Assembly (NCBI GenBank): GCA_046262435.1
Contig: JBHEMT010000067.1
Coordinates: 1 to 25,569 of the forward strand
DNA length: 25,569 nucleotides
Origin: JBHEMT01 sp046262435
GTDB lineage: Bacteria > Chloroflexota > Dormibacteria > Aeolococcales > Aeolococcaceae
Reading direction: 5' to 3'
The translations under genes and the position numbers were made by a program. Below are positions 8,780-16,033 of the stretch, in pieces. How positions within the stretch are numbered: the first letter of the stretch is position 1; every line of letters starts with the position of its first letter. The notes under the pieces are model-generated. The model made no database searches. It was not told the origin of the DNA and worked only from the letters and a program-made list of their open reading frames with translations.

Positions 8780-10087
8780 ATGGAGATCATGCGCATCGAG
8801 GGCGGCATCCCCCTGCGCGGCGAGGTCGCCGTCTCGGGCAGCAAGAACGCGACCCTGCCGCTGATGGTCGCCAGCTTGCTCACCGACCAGCCGGTGACCC
8901 TGCGCAATGTCCCCGAGATCGAGGACGTCGAGGTGATGGCGGGCATGCTCCGCCACCTCGGGGTGTCGGTCGACCGCGAGGATCGCTCGACCTGGCATCT
9001 CCACGCCGCCCGGGTGAGCGACGACGCCGAGCTGAGTGCGGAGCTGACCGGCAAGCTGCGTGGGTCGTTCCTGCTTCTCGGCGCGCTCTGCGCCCGTACC
9101 GGGGCGGCGGCAATTGCCAAGCCCGGTGGCGACGACATCGGCATGCGCCGGGTGGAGCAGCACCTCGAGGGGCTCCGCCTGATGGGCGCCGAGGTGCGCG
9201 AGGAGGCTGGGTCGTACGTGGCCCGGGCGAGCCGGCTGTCAGGAGCGCGGATCGACCTCGACATGCCCACGGTGACCGGCACCGAGAACCTGATGATGGC
9301 GGCGGCGCTGGCCGAGGGAATCACGGTGATCAGCAACGCGGCGCGCGAGCCGCACGTGTACGACCTCGCCCGCTGCCTGGTGGGCATGGGAGCGCACATC
9401 AGCGGGGCCGGCAGTGAGCTGATTGTGGTTGAGGGCAGCGGTGGCCTGCTCCACGGCACCGACCATGCGGTCACCAGCGACTACATCGAGGCGGGCACCT
9501 GGATGCTCGCCGCGGCGGCCACCAGGGGTGACGTCGTGGTCGATGGGATGCGTCCGACCGACGTGCGCTTTCTGCTCAACAAGCTGCGCACGGCAGGGGT
9601 TGAGGTGATTGAGGGTGGTCGTCATATCCGCGTCCGCCACTGTGGCGATTTGCGCGCGGTCGATGTCACCACCTGGCCGCACCCGGGCTTTGCCACCGAC
9701 CTGCAGTCACAGTTCGTGGCGGTGATGACCCAGGCGGACGGTATCTCCATCGTCAGCGAGGCGGTCTTCGAAAACCGCTTCCACCACGTGGCCGAGCTCA
9801 ACCGGCTCGGTGCCGAGATCGCGGTGCAGGGACGCAGCGCGGTGGTGCACGGACCCACGCCCCTCCATGGCGCCGACGCCAGGGTGCGCGACATCCGCAG
9901 CGGCGCCGCGCTGGTGATCGCCGCGCTCAGCGCCGAGGGAGTCAGCCGGCTGTCCGAGATCTATCACCTTGACCGCGGCTATGAGGACCTCGACGAGAAG
10001 CTGGTCGCTCTGGGCGGCCGAGTCGCGCGCGTGGACGTCGATGAGCCGGTCGCTCCGCGCGACCTCAGCGGCGTGGTCGGCGACTAG
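8780..10087 (+). CDS. murA: UDP-N-acetylglucosamine 1-carboxyvinyltransferase with Asp in the active-site loop
   Basis: The 435-residue enzyme adds enolpyruvate from PEP to UDP-GlcNAc, the first committed step of peptidoglycan synthesis. The EPSP-synthase-like double fold shows SGSKNATLPL (20-29, Lys22 and Asn23), KLRGSF (92-97), TDYIEAGT-like SDYIEAGTW, PHPGFATDLQ with the catalytic Asp, and DIRSGAALVIAAL near the end. In the catalytic loop the usual GGCxIGxRPVDLH reads GGDDIGMRRVEQH: the Cys is Asp118, the following Pro is Arg, and the Asp is Glu. Asp at this place is known in naturally fosfomycin-insensitive MurA proteins such as that of Mycobacterium tuberculosis. ATG at 8780 is preferred; an upstream in-frame GTG would add 19 unconserved residues, and ATG 8789 is a near alternative. 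Confidence 0.93.
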   Translation: MEIMRIEGGIPLRGEVAVSGSKNATLPLMVASLLTDQPVTLRNVPEIEDVEVMAGMLRHLGVSVDREDRSTWHLHAARVSDDAELSAELTGKLRGSFLLLGALCARTGAAAIAKPGGDDIGMRRVEQHLEGLRLMGAEVREEAGSYVARASRLSGARIDLDMPTVTGTENLMMAAALAEGITVISNAAREPHVYDLARCLVGMGAHISGAGSELIVVEGSGGLLHGTDHAVTSDYIEAGTWMLAAAATRGDVVVDGMRPTDVRFLLNKLRTAGVEVIEGGRHIRVRHCGDLRAVDVTTWPHPGFATDLQSQFVAVMTQADGISIVSEAVFENRFHHVAELNRLGAEIAVQGRSAVVHGPTPLHGADARVRDIRSGAALVIAALSAEGVSRLSEIYHLDRGYEDLDEKLVALGGRVARVDVDEPVAPRDLSGVVGD

Positions 10088-10097
10088 GCCGGCTCGG

Positions 10098-11084
10098 GTG
10101 CTCGGCAAGAAGCTTGGCATCGACCTCGGCACCAACACGGTCAGGGTGATCGCCCGGGGTGAGTCCGCAGTGATCGTCGAGCCAACGGTCGTCGCCCTGG
10201 CGGACAACGGCTGGGAATGCCTCGGTTTTGGTGCGCGTGCCGGCGAGGTGGCTGAGGAGCGCAGCGGAGTGCGTCTGGTGCGTCCGGTGGCCGGCGCGGT
10301 GCTGGAGCGCGCCGCCACCGAGGCCCTGCTCGCGCAGGTGGTGGCGCGTGCGGTCGGCCGGCAGCGGATCTTCAAACCGGATGCAGTGGCCACGGTCAGC
10401 CCGGCCATGTCGGGCGCCCATCGCCGGGCGCTCCTGGACGCTCTGTGCCGCGCGGGCATCCGCACGGCCTATCTGGTGGACACCCCGCTGGCCGCGGCGA
10501 TCGGCGCCGGTCTGCGGGTCGACACCCCGGAGGGAGTCCTGGTCATCGACGTTGGCGCCGGCACTGTGGAGGTTGCCGTCCTGGCCCGTGAGGCGCGACT
10601 GGCCGGGTCCACCTCGGCGCGTGCCGGGGCGGCGCTCACCGGGGCGCTTGGCGACGCGGTGAGTCGCGCGGTCGGGGCCAAGCTCGCCCCGGGCGCGGCG
10701 GAGCAGGTCAAGCTCGAGCTCGCCGCGCTGCCGGTGGGGCAGGAGGAACGCCGGCTCACCGTGGAGACGGTCGAGGGACGGCCGGTCGCCGCGTCATCCC
10801 AGATGATCGACGCCGAGGTGGACGCCTGGGCGCATGCTGCGGCGATGCAGGTGGCCGCGGTGCTGGAGGACACGCCGACCCCGGTGCTCGACCTGCTGCA
10901 TCGCAGCGGCGGCGTGCTCACCGGGGCCGGCGCCCGGCTGCCCGGGCTTGAGCGCTACCTCAGCGACGCCGCGGGACTGCCGATCCGCCTGGCCGCGGAT
11001 CCCGACACCGCGACATTGCGCGGCTGCTCGGTGGCGCTCGACAACCTCGACATGCTCAAGCGAAACCTGCTCTACATCCGCTGA
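10098..11084 (+). CDS. Divergent MreB/Mbl-family actin-like protein
   Basis: A 328-residue protein with the actin/Hsp70 ATPase fold of rod-shape proteins. Phosphate-1 motif GIDLGTNTVRV (7-17), the linker TPLAAAIGAG (129-138), phosphate-2 motif VIDVGAGTVEVAV (149-161) and the adenosine motif GGVLTGAGARLPGLERYL (271-288) are all in order. It departs from typical MreB: the common LIEEPMAAAIG reads LVDTPLAAAIG, so the expected catalytic Glu position seems to be Thr129, and the usual IGExTAExIK segment reads VGAKLAPGAAEQVK. GTG at 10098 is 10 bases after murA and gives the normal N-terminus. It probably shares the murA transcript. No mreC or mreD follows. It could be an Mbl-type filament or a paralogue with another job. 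Confidence 0.82.
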   Translation: MLGKKLGIDLGTNTVRVIARGESAVIVEPTVVALADNGWECLGFGARAGEVAEERSGVRLVRPVAGAVLERAATEALLAQVVARAVGRQRIFKPDAVATVSPAMSGAHRRALLDALCRAGIRTAYLVDTPLAAAIGAGLRVDTPEGVLVIDVGAGTVEVAVLAREARLAGSTSARAGAALTGALGDAVSRAVGAKLAPGAAEQVKLELAALPVGQEERRLTVETVEGRPVAASSQMIDAEVDAWAHAAAMQVAAVLEDTPTPVLDLLHRSGGVLTGAGARLPGLERYLSDAAGLPIRLAADPDTATLRGCSVALDNLDMLKRNLLYIR

Positions 11085-11087
11085 GGC

Positions 11088-11101
11088 ACCCCGCCGGGGG
11101 T
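11088..11101. terminator. Hairpin between convergent mreB-like gene and glycosyltransferase
   Basis: ACCCC (11088-11092) pairs with GGGGT (11097-11101) around GCCG, in the 20-base gap between two convergent genes. On the plus strand it is followed by TGACTAC rather than a T-run. A shared weak terminator is plausible from position. Confidence 0.35.
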
Positions 11102-11104
11102 TGA

Positions 11105-12130
11105 CTACAGAGCCGCTTCGATACCGGCGAGAACGTCGTCGACCCTGATCTTGCTGAGCAGGGGCTGCCCGCCCGTCCCGATCAGCTCACGAGCCCGTCG
11201 GGTGGGCGAACGGCCGTCGACCGCCTGGACCACCCGGTGCGCGGCGCCGTAGGGGCCGCGCCGGCGCCCATCGGTGGCTCCGAAGAGCCCGACCGCGGCG
11301 GTGCCCACCCCGGCGGCGAGCTGCAGCAGGGGCGAATCGCCGCCGATGAAGAGGTCGCAGCGTTCCAGCACCGCGGCCACCTCCAGAAGGGTCAGCTCGC
11401 CGCTGAGATCGATTGAGGGGGCTCCGAGGTCGAGCAGCAGCAGGTCGACAGCGGCCCTGTCGGACTCGGTTCCAAGGACGATGACTCCCGCACCATGGCG
11501 GGCGCTCAGCTGGTTGCACAGGTGGGCGTAGCGTTCCGGCTCCCAGCCCGCAGCCGCCGCGGCTCCCTCGGCGTAGCCCGTGCCGGGGGCCACTGCCACC
11601 AGCAGACGGCCGTCCTCGAGCCCGCCGCCGAGGAGCGCCGCCTCGGCGCGTCTCCGCGCATCCGGGCCTGGGTCGAAGGCCAGCTCGTGAAGCTCGGCGT
11701 CCACGTCCATCGCCGAGGCCAGCCGCAACCAGGTCTCGGCGTTGTTCTCGCCCCGTCGGGCGGCCACGTACTCGCTGAGCAGGCTGGTGCTCAGGCCACC
11801 GAACGAGGCGATGCGGCGCTGGATGCCGGCGAGGTAGACGAGCAGGCGAACCCGCGCACTGCCCGAGCAGAGGATGGCCACCTCGAAGCGGCGCCGGCGC
11901 AGCTCGCGCCACGCGGAGAGGAGGGCGAGCGGCGACGCGCCGTCGTCATCCAGGGCGCGCAGGGTGACCACCTGGTCGACCCCGGGCAGCGAGCCGCTCA
12001 GCTGGGCGGCCACGCGCGGCCCGACCAGGGTCAGATGCGCCTCCTCCACACCGGAGGCGAGGGTGCGCAGGAGCGGGGTGGTCTGCAGCGTCTCGACCAG
12101 GCCGCCCTCGACCAGCACGGCGATGTTCAC
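11105..12130 (-). CDS. Glycosyltransferase family 9-like protein
   Basis: A 341-residue, probably soluble or membrane-associated GT-B protein. The N-terminus (MNIAVLVEGGLVETLQTTPLLRTL) resembles the ADP-heptose-type transferase opening with a TTPLLR motif, and the C-terminal donor-site motif reads IGGDSPLLQLAAGVGTAAVG, continuing LFGATDGRRRGPYG; the family norm is close to GNDSGPxHLAAAxGTPxVALFGPTDP. The middle includes VAPGTGYAEGAAAAAGW before the second domain. GT9 members transfer heptose or other sugars to cell-surface glycans; in a lineage that may lack lipopolysaccharide the substrate is unknown. The GTG at 12130 is 6 bases after a TAGGGT box on its strand. It diverges from cdaA and converges on the mreB-like gene. 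Confidence 0.78.
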   Translation of the reverse strand: MNIAVLVEGGLVETLQTTPLLRTLASGVEEAHLTLVGPRVAAQLSGSLPGVDQVVTLRALDDDGASPLALLSAWRELRRRRFEVAILCSGSARVRLLVYLAGIQRRIASFGGLSTSLLSEYVAARRGENNAETWLRLASAMDVDAELHELAFDPGPDARRRAEAALLGGGLEDGRLLVAVAPGTGYAEGAAAAAGWEPERYAHLCNQLSARHGAGVIVLGTESDRAAVDLLLLDLGAPSIDLSGELTLLEVAAVLERCDLFIGGDSPLLQLAAGVGTAAVGLFGATDGRRRGPYGAAHRVVQAVDGRSPTRRARELIGTGGQPLLSKIRVDDVLAGIEAAL

Positions 12131-12136
12131 GCGGTC

Positions 12137-12142
12137 ACCCTA
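12137..12142 (-). promoter_or_regulatory. Possible -10 box of the glycosyltransferase, leaderless arrangement
   Basis: On the minus strand TAGGGT is followed by six bases (GACCGC) and then the GTG start. The spacing equals that seen before the cdaA leader ORF and the DtxR-family gene. Confidence 0.35.
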
Positions 12143-12196
12143 GCGCCGATGACGACAGCGCGGCCGAAGCCGCCGTACGCTGCGGTCGAAGGTCCA

Positions 12197-12202
12197 TATA
12201 CT
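12197..12202 (+). promoter_or_regulatory. -10 box upstream of cdaA
   Basis: TATACT is the closest match to the sigma-70-type -10 consensus in the 128-base divergent region. Initiation about 7 bases downstream would fall on or next to the GTG at 12209. No clear -35 box is seen. Confidence 0.45.
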
Positions 12203-12208
12203 CGGAAC

Positions 12209-12262
12209 GTGCCTGGCACCTCTGACCACGATGCGCCGCCGAGGGAGGAGCCGGCGCGGTGA
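12209..12262 (+). CDS. Possible 17-residue leader ORF overlapping cdaA
   Basis: A GTG six bases after TATACT opens a 17-codon frame ending in TGA at 12260-12262, which overlaps the cdaA GTG (12259-12261) in the GTGA arrangement used elsewhere in this window. The peptide (VPGTSDHDAPPREEPAR) is charged and has no recognisable motif. If read from a leaderless mRNA it would deliver ribosomes to the cdaA start. The alternative is that this is simply the 5' leader of cdaA, which has its own good ribosome site at 12241-12250. Only position and spacing support it. Confidence 0.35.
   Translation: MPGTSDHDAPPREEPAR
12241..12250 (+). promoter_or_regulatory. Shine-Dalgarno site of cdaA
   Basis: GAGGGAGGAG ends 8 bases before the GTG at 12259 and fixes this start for cdaA. 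Confidence 0.65.
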
Positions 12263-13116
12263 TCGCCTCCAGCGGCGTGGTCATCTTCCTGCACAGCGTC
12301 GGCTGGCGCGACCTCGTGGATATCGCGGTGGTGGCCCTGCTCCTCTACCAGCTGCTCAAGCTGATTCGGGGCACCCAGGCCGCTCAGCTGCTGGTGGGTA
12401 TCGCCATCCTCTACCTGCTCGGCTTCCTCGCCCAGCAGCTGCACCTGCGGCTGCTCGAGTTCCTCTTCGCCAACGGCAGCCAGGCGATTCTGATCGCGGC
12501 GGTGGTTCTCTTCCAACCGGAGCTGCGCCGCGCTCTGGACCAGGTCGGCAGGCTCAGCCCGGTACGCGCCTTCCTTGGCGGCTCCGGCTCTCTGGAGGTT
12601 GGCCGCACCGTGCAGGAGACCATCCGGGCGGCGATCTCGCTCAGTGAGCAGCGCACCGGGGCGCTGCTCGTTTTTGAGCGCGAGACCGGTCTCGAGAACG
12701 TTGCCGGGACGGGAGTGCGGATCAATGGACGGGTGACCGGCGAGCTGCTTGCCGCGTTGTTCTACCCGAAGTCTCCGCTGCACGACGGCGCGGTGTTGAT
12801 CCGCCAGGGGTCGCTGGTGGCGGCTGGGTGCGTGCTTCCCCTGGCCGAGACCCTGCCGGGGGTGGGCAGGATGGGAACCCGCCATCGCGCTGCCCTGGGG
12901 TTGACCCTGCAGAGCGACGCCGTGGTGGTCATCGTCAGCGAGGAGAGCGGGCTGATCAGCATTGCCCAGGGCGGCAAGATCTACCGAGGTCTCGACGAGA
13001 ACAAGCTCTTCTCCACCCTGACCACGGCGCTTGGCGGCTCGGAGAGCGGTCGGACCGGCATCTCCCGCCCCCTGGTCCGCGCCGGCGGAACGGTGCGAGC
13101 GCTCACCCGGCGATGA
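12259..13116 (+). CDS. cdaA: Membrane diadenylate cyclase CdaA
   Basis: A 285-residue enzyme that makes cyclic di-AMP from two ATP. Three N-terminal membrane helices (about residues 18-37, 41-58 and 72-86) precede the DAC domain (about 105-260). The catalytic DGA motif is at 176-178 in PLHDGAVLI, and the ATP-binding GTRHRAALG at 206-214. This is the CdaA (DacA) architecture. The GTG start has a strong ribosome site and overlaps a possible leader ORF. Its stop overlaps cdaR by the ATGA arrangement. Signalling usually concerns potassium balance, osmolytes and cell-wall integrity, which fits the cell-wall neighbours. Confidence 0.96.
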   Translation: MIASSGVVIFLHSVGWRDLVDIAVVALLLYQLLKLIRGTQAAQLLVGIAILYLLGFLAQQLHLRLLEFLFANGSQAILIAAVVLFQPELRRALDQVGRLSPVRAFLGGSGSLEVGRTVQETIRAAISLSEQRTGALLVFERETGLENVAGTGVRINGRVTGELLAALFYPKSPLHDGAVLIRQGSLVAAGCVLPLAETLPGVGRMGTRHRAALGLTLQSDAVVVIVSEESGLISIAQGGKIYRGLDENKLFSTLTTALGGSESGRTGISRPLVRAGGTVRALTRR

Positions 13117-14078
13117 GGCTGCCCGGGGTCTTCACCCGGAACGTCCGGCTGAAGCTGCTCGCCGCCGGCCTCGCGGTGCTCACCTGGGGAACCATCGTGT
13201 ACGCCGGCAACCCCCCCGACACGCGAACCGTTGCGGTGCACGTGTCCCAGGACCCGGCATCGGTGCCACCGCAGTTCGTGTTGCTCCGCCCCATCGAGGA
13301 CGTGCGGCTGCGGATCGTGGGGACCCGCGACCACCTCAACGCGTTCGATGTCAATGATCTCAGTGTCCGGGTCGCCTTCGACCGGATCCGTCATTCCGGG
13401 ACCCAGCAGGTGCCGATCACGGTCGCCAACCGCAACGCCGACGTGGACATCGACAACGCACCAACCTCGGTCACTGCGGCGCTCGACGACCTCGGCTCCA
13501 CCGCGAAGCCGGTCGAGGTCGAGCTCAGCCCACCGCTGCCACGCGGCTACCTCGGCAAGGTCGCCGGCACCACGCCACCGGAGGTCACCGTGACCGGGCC
13601 GCAGCATCAACTCGAGCGCCTGCAGGCGCGCGTCGTGGTGGACATGAGCCAGCAACGCGCGAGCCTTGAGCAGGACTTCTCGGTGCAGCTCTTCGTCGGC
13701 GGCCGGCAGGTGTCGTCCGACTTCGGCGTGTCACCGACCACTGTGCACGTCAGCGTTGCGGTGACCCCCAGCCTGACCTCTCGGGCAACCGTGGTGATCC
13801 CCGATACCACCGGGGTGGTCGGCTCAGGGCACCAGCTGGTGGGAATCCGGGTGGACCCCCCAACCGTGCTGCTCTCCGGGCCGCTCGACAGGCTCAACGC
13901 CTCACCTGCCACGGTGGCCACCGACCCGATCTCGCTCAGTGGCCTGACCGTGGACCACGACGTGACCGTGGCAGTGCTCACCCCGTCCGGACTGCGCGCG
14001 GTTCCCGCCACGGTCACCGTGCACATCAGTATCGACAAGCTCTCCACTCCGGTGCCCAGCCCGTCCGCCTCGCCGTAG
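13113..14078 (+). CDS. cdaR: CdaR-type YbbR-domain regulator of CdaA
   Basis: A 321-residue protein with one N-terminal membrane helix (NVRLKLLAAGLAVLTWGTIV, about residues 9-28) and an extracytoplasmic part made of YbbR-type beta repeats. The repeats show the recurrent V-VTGP/LSGP pattern (for example PPEVTVTGPQHQLERL and PPTVLLSGPLDRLNA) followed by a Val-rich strand. The C-terminal tail is Pro/Ser-rich (PVPSPSASP). In Bacillota CdaR binds CdaA and tunes c-di-AMP synthesis. The ATG overlaps the cdaA stop (ATGA), implying coupled translation. Repeat count is about four by eye. Confidence 0.9.
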   Translation: MRLPGVFTRNVRLKLLAAGLAVLTWGTIVYAGNPPDTRTVAVHVSQDPASVPPQFVLLRPIEDVRLRIVGTRDHLNAFDVNDLSVRVAFDRIRHSGTQQVPITVANRNADVDIDNAPTSVTAALDDLGSTAKPVEVELSPPLPRGYLGKVAGTTPPEVTVTGPQHQLERLQARVVVDMSQQRASLEQDFSVQLFVGGRQVSSDFGVSPTTVHVSVAVTPSLTSRATVVIPDTTGVVGSGHQLVGIRVDPPTVLLSGPLDRLNASPATVATDPISLSGLTVDHDVTVAVLTPSGLRAVPATVTVHISIDKLSTPVPSPSASP

Positions 14079-14111
14079 CCGGGCGGCGGAACCTCCCACC
14101 GCCTGGCCCGG
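14079..14111 (+). terminator. GC-rich imperfect hairpin after cdaR
   Basis: CCGGGCGGCGG (14079-14089) can pair with CCGCCTGGCCCGG (14099-14111) with a small bulge and a nine-base loop. It lies directly after the cdaR stop and before the putative glmS promoter. No T-run follows. Confidence 0.3.
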
Positions 14112-14138
14112 TCGGAACGTGCTCGCCGCCCGTCGCGC

Positions 14139-14144
14139 TAGGCT
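14139..14144 (+). promoter_or_regulatory. Possible -10 box of glmS
   Basis: TAGGCT lies 47 bases before the glmS ATG, inside the 113-base gap after cdaR. The same hexamer precedes the DtxR-family gene. No convincing -35 box is present. The remaining leader is too short and unstructured for a glmS ribozyme. Confidence 0.35.
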
Positions 14145-14191
14145 CGGCCGCGCGGCGTAACCCGGTCATCAGCCCTCGCGTTGGAACCCTC

Positions 14192-16033
14192 ATGTGCGGG
14201 ATCATCGGCTACTCAGGTCCACGTCCCGCCGCGCCGGTGCTGATCGAGAGCCTGCGCCGCCTCGAGTACCGCGGCTATGACTCGGCCGGCATTGCCGTGC
14301 TCGACCCCGCGGGCGAGACAGCGGCGATGGTCAAGAGCGAGCGCAAGGTGGACGACCTGGTGCGTGCGCTCGAGCATGAGGGCATCCCGGAGGGCCACGT
14401 CGGCATCGGCCACACGCGTTGGGCGACGCACGGCCGCCCCACCGTGGTCAACGCGCATCCGCATGTCGACTGCAGCGGCCGCCTCCACCTGATCCACAAC
14501 GGGATCATTGAGAACTACCGTGAGCTGCGCGCCGAGCTGCTCGGTCGGGGTCACGTGTTCGTCAGCGAGACGGATACCGAGGTGATGCCACACCTGATCG
14601 AGGAGCTTTATCGCGGTGATCTCGCCGCAGCAACCCGCCAGGCGCTGCGCCGCGTTCAGGGAGCGTACGCACTGGTGATCATCCATGCCGACGAGCCAGA
14701 GCTCATCGTCGGCGCCCGGCTCAACGCTCCGCTTGTGGTGGGACTCGGTCAGGACGAGATCTTCGTCAGCAGCGACATCACCGCGCTGATCCCCTACACC
14801 AAGCGGGTTGTCCCGCTGGGCGAGGGCGAGGTGGCCGCCGCCCGTCCCGGCCGGCTGGAGATCACCACCCTCGACGGGGTCGCCGTCGAGGCCCGGGTGA
14901 TCACCGTCGACTGGGAGGCTGAGCAGGCACAGAAGGGCGGGTATCCCCACTTCATGCTCAAGGAGATTCACGAGCAGCCCGAGGCGCTCAGCAGCGCACT
15001 GCGCGGGCGGGTCAACCCCGACACCGGGCTGGTGGCGCTCGGCGAACTGGGGATCAACGACGCACGGCTGACCGCGCTGCACTCCGTGGTTGTCGTCGCC
15101 TGCGGCTCCGCCTTGCTGGCCGGCACCGCAGCCAAATATGCCATTGAGCAGCTCGCCCGGCTCCCGGTCCAGGTCGAGGCGGCCAGCGAGTTTCGCTACG
15201 CGGCACCGGTGCTCAGCCCCGAGGTGCTCGTGCTCGCCTTCTCGCAGTCGGGCGAGACCGCCGACACCCTGGCTGCGGTGCGCGAGGCCCGCCGCCAAGG
15301 CGCCCCGGTGGTTGCGGTAACCAACGTCGTCGGCAGCGCGCTCGCACTCGAGGCCGACGGCGTGCTCTACATGCAGGCCGGCCCCGAGATCTCGGTGGCG
15401 GCCACCAAGAGCTTTCTCGCCCAGACCGCCTGCGGGATGCTGCTGGCGATGCACCTCGGTGACGCGCGGGGCACACTGCACCCCGATGAGCACCGCCGAC
15501 TCGCGGCGGAGCTGCAGCGGATGCCGGGGCTTGTGGCGGCGACGCTGGAGCGCGAACCCCAGGTTGCCGAGATCGCGCAGCGCTATCACACCGCGCGCAA
15601 CGCGCTCTTCATCGGCCGTGGAGTCAACGTGGCCACGGCGATGGAGGGGGCGCTGAAACTCAAGGAGGTGTCCTACGTTCACGCTGAGGGGTACGCCGCC
15701 GGAGAGATGAAACACGGGCCGATCGCCCTGCTCGAGGCCGACGTCCCGGTGGTGGCGATCGCCACCCGGGGCCGCACCCTGCCCAAGCTGGTCGCCAACG
15801 TTCAGGAGGCGCGGGTTCGCGAGGCCCCGATCATTGCGGTGATCACGGCTGGGGAGAACCCCTTCGACGACGGCACCGCTCGCGATGTGATCGAGGTCCC
15901 TGCCTGCGAGGAGCTGTTTTCGCCGCTCGTGGCCACAGTACCGCTGCAGCTGCTCGCCTACCGCATGGCAGTGGAGCGCGGTTGCGATGTCGACCAGCCG
16001 CGCAACCTGGCAAAGTCGGTGACGGTCGAGTAG
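14192..16033 (+). CDS. glmS: Glutamine-fructose-6-phosphate aminotransferase (isomerizing)
   Basis: A 613-residue cytoplasmic enzyme making glucosamine 6-phosphate, the entry to amino-sugar and peptidoglycan synthesis. The glutaminase domain begins MCGIIGYSG, so Cys becomes the N-terminal nucleophile after Met removal, and holds RWATHGRP and HNGIIENY. Two SIS domains follow, with CGSALLAG and SQSGETADT in the first and EGALKLKEVSYVHAEG plus GEMKHGPIAL in the second. The C-terminus DVDQPRNLAKSVTVE is the conserved isomerase end. Length is normal. It has its own candidate promoter and is followed without a gap by the acpS-nnrD fusion. Confidence 0.97.
   Translation: MCGIIGYSGPRPAAPVLIESLRRLEYRGYDSAGIAVLDPAGETAAMVKSERKVDDLVRALEHEGIPEGHVGIGHTRWATHGRPTVVNAHPHVDCSGRLHLIHNGIIENYRELRAELLGRGHVFVSETDTEVMPHLIEELYRGDLAAATRQALRRVQGAYALVIIHADEPELIVGARLNAPLVVGLGQDEIFVSSDITALIPYTKRVVPLGEGEVAAARPGRLEITTLDGVAVEARVITVDWEAEQAQKGGYPHFMLKEIHEQPEALSSALRGRVNPDTGLVALGELGINDARLTALHSVVVVACGSALLAGTAAKYAIEQLARLPVQVEAASEFRYAAPVLSPEVLVLAFSQSGETADTLAAVREARRQGAPVVAVTNVVGSALALEADGVLYMQAGPEISVAATKSFLAQTACGMLLAMHLGDARGTLHPDEHRRLAAELQRMPGLVAATLEREPQVAEIAQRYHTARNALFIGRGVNVATAMEGALKLKEVSYVHAEGYAAGEMKHGPIALLEADVPVVAIATRGRTLPKLVANVQEARVREAPIIAVITAGENPFDDGTARDVIEVPACEELFSPLVATVPLQLLAYRMAVERGCDVDQPRNLAKSVTVE

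Noticed and set aside
7344..8864. A 506-codon plus-strand frame across the aldolase gene
   Set aside because: It is the antisense shadow of the aldolase, which has motifs and a good ribosome site on the minus strand.
14079..14191. A glmS ribozyme or riboswitch ahead of glmS
   Set aside because: The gap is only 113 bases and holds a simple GC hairpin and a -10-like box; the glmS ribozyme needs a longer conserved core that I cannot see.
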